Part shown: positions 62,280 to 64,000 of the stretch, piece by piece | Position numbering within the stretch: position 1 is the stretch's first letter | Layout: the number at the start of each line of letters is the position of its first letter | NCBI GenBank assembly: GCA_017889705.1 | Contig: JAGGAB010000022.1 | Span: 25,996 to 89,995 of the forward strand | Direction: 5' to 3' | Source: Bacillota bacterium | GTDB lineage: Bacteria > Bacillota > Negativicutes > Sporomusales > Sporomusaceae | Length of the DNA: 64,000 bases | Position numbers and translations under genes: made by a program | Notes under the pieces: model-generated | The model's input: the letters and a program-made list of their open reading frames with translations, nothing else | Database searches by the model: none | What the model was told of the DNA's origin: nothing

Positions 62280-63506
62280 ATGATTACAACGCTTTATGCC
62301 GATCAACACGGCGAAATTTTTGATGCGCCTGGCTGCCGCGCAGTTGGCAGGCTGGGACAGGACTATCTGCCGCTAAAACAAGAAGATATGATTCCGCTGC
62401 CGGAAGGCGCAGAGCTTATGTTTTTGCCAGGCCGAAGTGCTCTGCAGATGAAAGGCGGTATGACGCAAAAACTCAGAGGCCGTTTGGCGGTTGCCGCCAT
62501 GCTACCTGTCGGTTATACCCGCACGCGGCTGCCTGCTTATGAATGCCAGCCCAATGCGCCACAATTGCCGCTGTATGGTTATACGGCAGCTGCGCTGATT
62601 AATGATGAAATTTATGTGGCTGCCGTTAAAACAGCAGATAATGCTAAATGGCATCCCTATAAATACAATACGCCAGACCTAAAAAAGCGGGTTAACCAGG
62701 TTAAACGTGATTTGCCTGGCAACCGATTGGTAGAGCATTTAGCCAACTGCTCACTGACTTGGCATTGTTGTACTGCTCAAAACCTCTTTTACCGCCGCTG
62801 GGAAGCTGGCATCCCGGTCAGCCCGGCCTGTAATGCCAACTGCTTGGGCTGTATATCTCTCCAACCGGCCGAGTGCTGCCCGGCTCCGCAAAGCCGGATA
62901 ATCTTTGCCCCTACTCCAGACGAAATTGCGGCAATCGGTATCTATCACCTGACTGATGCACCAGACCCCATCATCAGCTTCGGTCAGGGTTGTGAAGGTG
63001 AACCCTCACTGGCTGCCGACAACATTGCCGGAGGCATAAAAAAAATCCGTGCCAAAACCGCGCGCGGCCAAATTAACATCAACACCAACGCCGGCTTTAC
63101 CCAAGGCATCAAGCAAATCGTCGACGCCGGCCTTAACAGCATGCGGGTCAGCATCATCAGCGCCATCCCTGCAACCTATCAGGCCTACTACCAGACCAAA
63201 TACAGCCTGGATGATGTCAAGCAGTCCATCGCCTATGCCAAACAGCATGGCGTCTATGTTTCCCTAAATATGCTTCTCTTCCCCGGCCTTAACGACCGGG
63301 CAGAGGAACAAGCAGCCTGGCTCGAATTCCTAGGCGAAACCAGCGTAGACATGATTCAACTCCGAAACCTCAACTTTGATCCTGACGCTTTCCTGGCAGC
63401 CATGCCCACAGGTGGCAAAGCCGGTGGCGTGAGAAATTTCCTTAAGGCGATTGAGGATAAGTTCCCGGCGATTAAGCTGGGGAGCTTTACAGAGAAAAAT
63501 TTGTAA
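62280..63506 (+). CDS. Radical SAM protein of unknown substrate
   Basis: 408 residues. Fe-S motif CNANCLGC (CX3CX2C, about 183-190) lies unusually far from the N terminus, behind a 180-residue domain with NCSLTWHCCTAQNLF. The SAM barrel then reads IISFGQGCEGEPSL, INTNAGFTQGIKQIVDAG, MRVSIISAIPATYQAYY and LNMLLFPGLNDRAEE. It is 4 nt after pth. The substrate is not known to me. Confidence 0.85.
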   Translation: MITTLYADQHGEIFDAPGCRAVGRLGQDYLPLKQEDMIPLPEGAELMFLPGRSALQMKGGMTQKLRGRLAVAAMLPVGYTRTRLPAYECQPNAPQLPLYGYTAAALINDEIYVAAVKTADNAKWHPYKYNTPDLKKRVNQVKRDLPGNRLVEHLANCSLTWHCCTAQNLFYRRWEAGIPVSPACNANCLGCISLQPAECCPAPQSRIIFAPTPDEIAAIGIYHLTDAPDPIISFGQGCEGEPSLAADNIAGGIKKIRAKTARGQININTNAGFTQGIKQIVDAGLNSMRVSIISAIPATYQAYYQTKYSLDDVKQSIAYAKQHGVYVSLNMLLFPGLNDRAEEQAAWLEFLGETSVDMIQLRNLNFDPDAFLAAMPTGGKAGGVRNFLKAIEDKFPAIKLGSFTEKNL

Positions 63507-63549
63507 TAGCAGGTTTTAAATAACAATAATGAATGGAGAAAATGAAACT

Positions 63550-63891
63550 ATGTCTGATTTCCCCAATTGTCCGAAATGTAATTCAGAATATACCTATGAA
63601 GATGGCAATCTTCTGATTTGCCCAGAATGCGCTCATGAATGGGCTTTAGAAATGGAAGCCGAAAATGATAAAGATAAAAAGATTGTCAAAGATGCAAATG
63701 GAAATGTTTTAAATGATGGTGATTCTATCACCATAATCAAGGATCTTAAAGTAAAAGGAAGCTCTTCCGCCATAAAGATTGGCACGAAAGTAAAAAATAT
63801 ACGGTTGGTTGATGGCGATCATAATATTGATTGCCACATTGATGGGTTTGGTGCTATGAAATTAAAATCTGAATTTGTGAAAAAAATATAG
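63550..63891 (+). CDS. YjdM/PhnA-like zinc-ribbon protein
   Basis: 113 residues. N-terminal zinc ribbon CPKC ... CPECAHEW, then the PhnA domain ([40 protein letters not shown]). Once named for alkylphosphonate use, its real role is unclear. ATG 63550 fits homology; an in-frame ATG at 63529 is less likely. Not clearly part of the pth operon, since a 43-nt gap separates it. Confidence 0.88.
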   Translation: MSDFPNCPKCNSEYTYEDGNLLICPECAHEWALEMEAENDKDKKIVKDANGNVLNDGDSITIIKDLKVKGSSSAIKIGTKVKNIRLVDGDHNIDCHIDGFGAMKLKSEFVKKI

Positions 63892-63893
63892 AA

Positions 63894-63909
63894 TGGGACA
63901 CGGGGACAG
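63894..63909 (+). repeat. REP/IS200-flank-like motif at the window edge
   Basis: TGGGACACGGGGACAG resembles the GGGACACGGGGACGG-type ends that flank REP-associated and IS200-like transposase genes in many Firmicutes. The matching inverted copy would lie beyond the window. Confidence 0.35.
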
Positions 63910-64000
63910 CAGACTGTGTGAAATCTCCCGCTTTTAAAAGATCAAAAATAAAGATGCTAGACTAATCCCTAACCTTCTAGTTCAGCTGAATAGTATCTAA

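Overview
The window looks like the chromosome of a spore-forming, diderm Firmicute of the class Negativicutes (Sporomusa/Pelosinus-like). Three lines of sequence support this. First, much of the gene order follows the Bacillus subtilis yaaO-to-spoVC block. Second, sporulation genes and signals are present: yabG, two SPOCS-domain proteins, and abrB with a Spo0A-type box. Third, an AsmA-like protein suggests a double envelope. The genus is an inference from gene content, not from a search. No rRNA, tRNA or CRISPR array was seen.

Layout. 0-1.1 kb: a CorA transporter. 1.2-11.6 kb: a Tad/Flp pilus locus (cpaB, cpaC, cpaE, a frameshifted tadB, a DegS-type kinase, flp pilin, tadE, tadG-like, cpaF, tadC, DUF192). 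11.6-14.2 kb: an exported protein of unknown function and the AsmA-like protein. 14.3-30.5 kb: the conserved housekeeping block (arginine/lysine decarboxylase, tmk, yaaR, holB, ricT, trmN6, rsmI, abrB on the opposite strand, metG, tatD, yabE-like, rnmV, ksgA, yabG). An ABC transporter, a three-unit 93-bp tandem repeat and a glycosyltransferase interrupt it.

30.6-52.6 kb is an accessory stretch where B. subtilis has only veg and sspF. It holds a solitary adenine DNA methyltransferase, a TetR regulator with two strong palindromes, a complete chemosensory operon (cheY-cheA-cheW-mcp-cheR-cheB plus a large hybrid kinase and a receiver), a CAP-domain protein, a Cys-rich coat-like protein, a possible structured RNA, an unknown protein, two SPOCS proteins (one with an Asp/His-rich insertion), a HipA-like kinase, an L,D-transpeptidase and the cyanophycin pair cphB-cphA. 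Several of these genes have upstream motifs resembling forespore or mother-cell sigma-factor promoters, so 43.5-52.6 kb may be largely a sporulation and storage module. This is inference.

52.7-63.9 kb returns to the conserved block (cheW, ispE, gntR, a nucleotidyltransferase, purR, threonine ammonia-lyase, glmU, prs, GNAT, polysaccharide deacetylase, pth, radical SAM, YjdM-like). The last bases carry a motif like those flanking REP/IS200-type elements.

The main observations are: the TetR-gated chemosensory operon; the dispersed 93-bp repeat placed upstream of degS, rnmV and the hipA-like gene; the SPOCS pair with metal-ligand-rich loops; sporulation-type promoter motifs ahead of cphBA and the Cys-rich gene; and the apparent loss of tadB inside an otherwise intact pilus locus.
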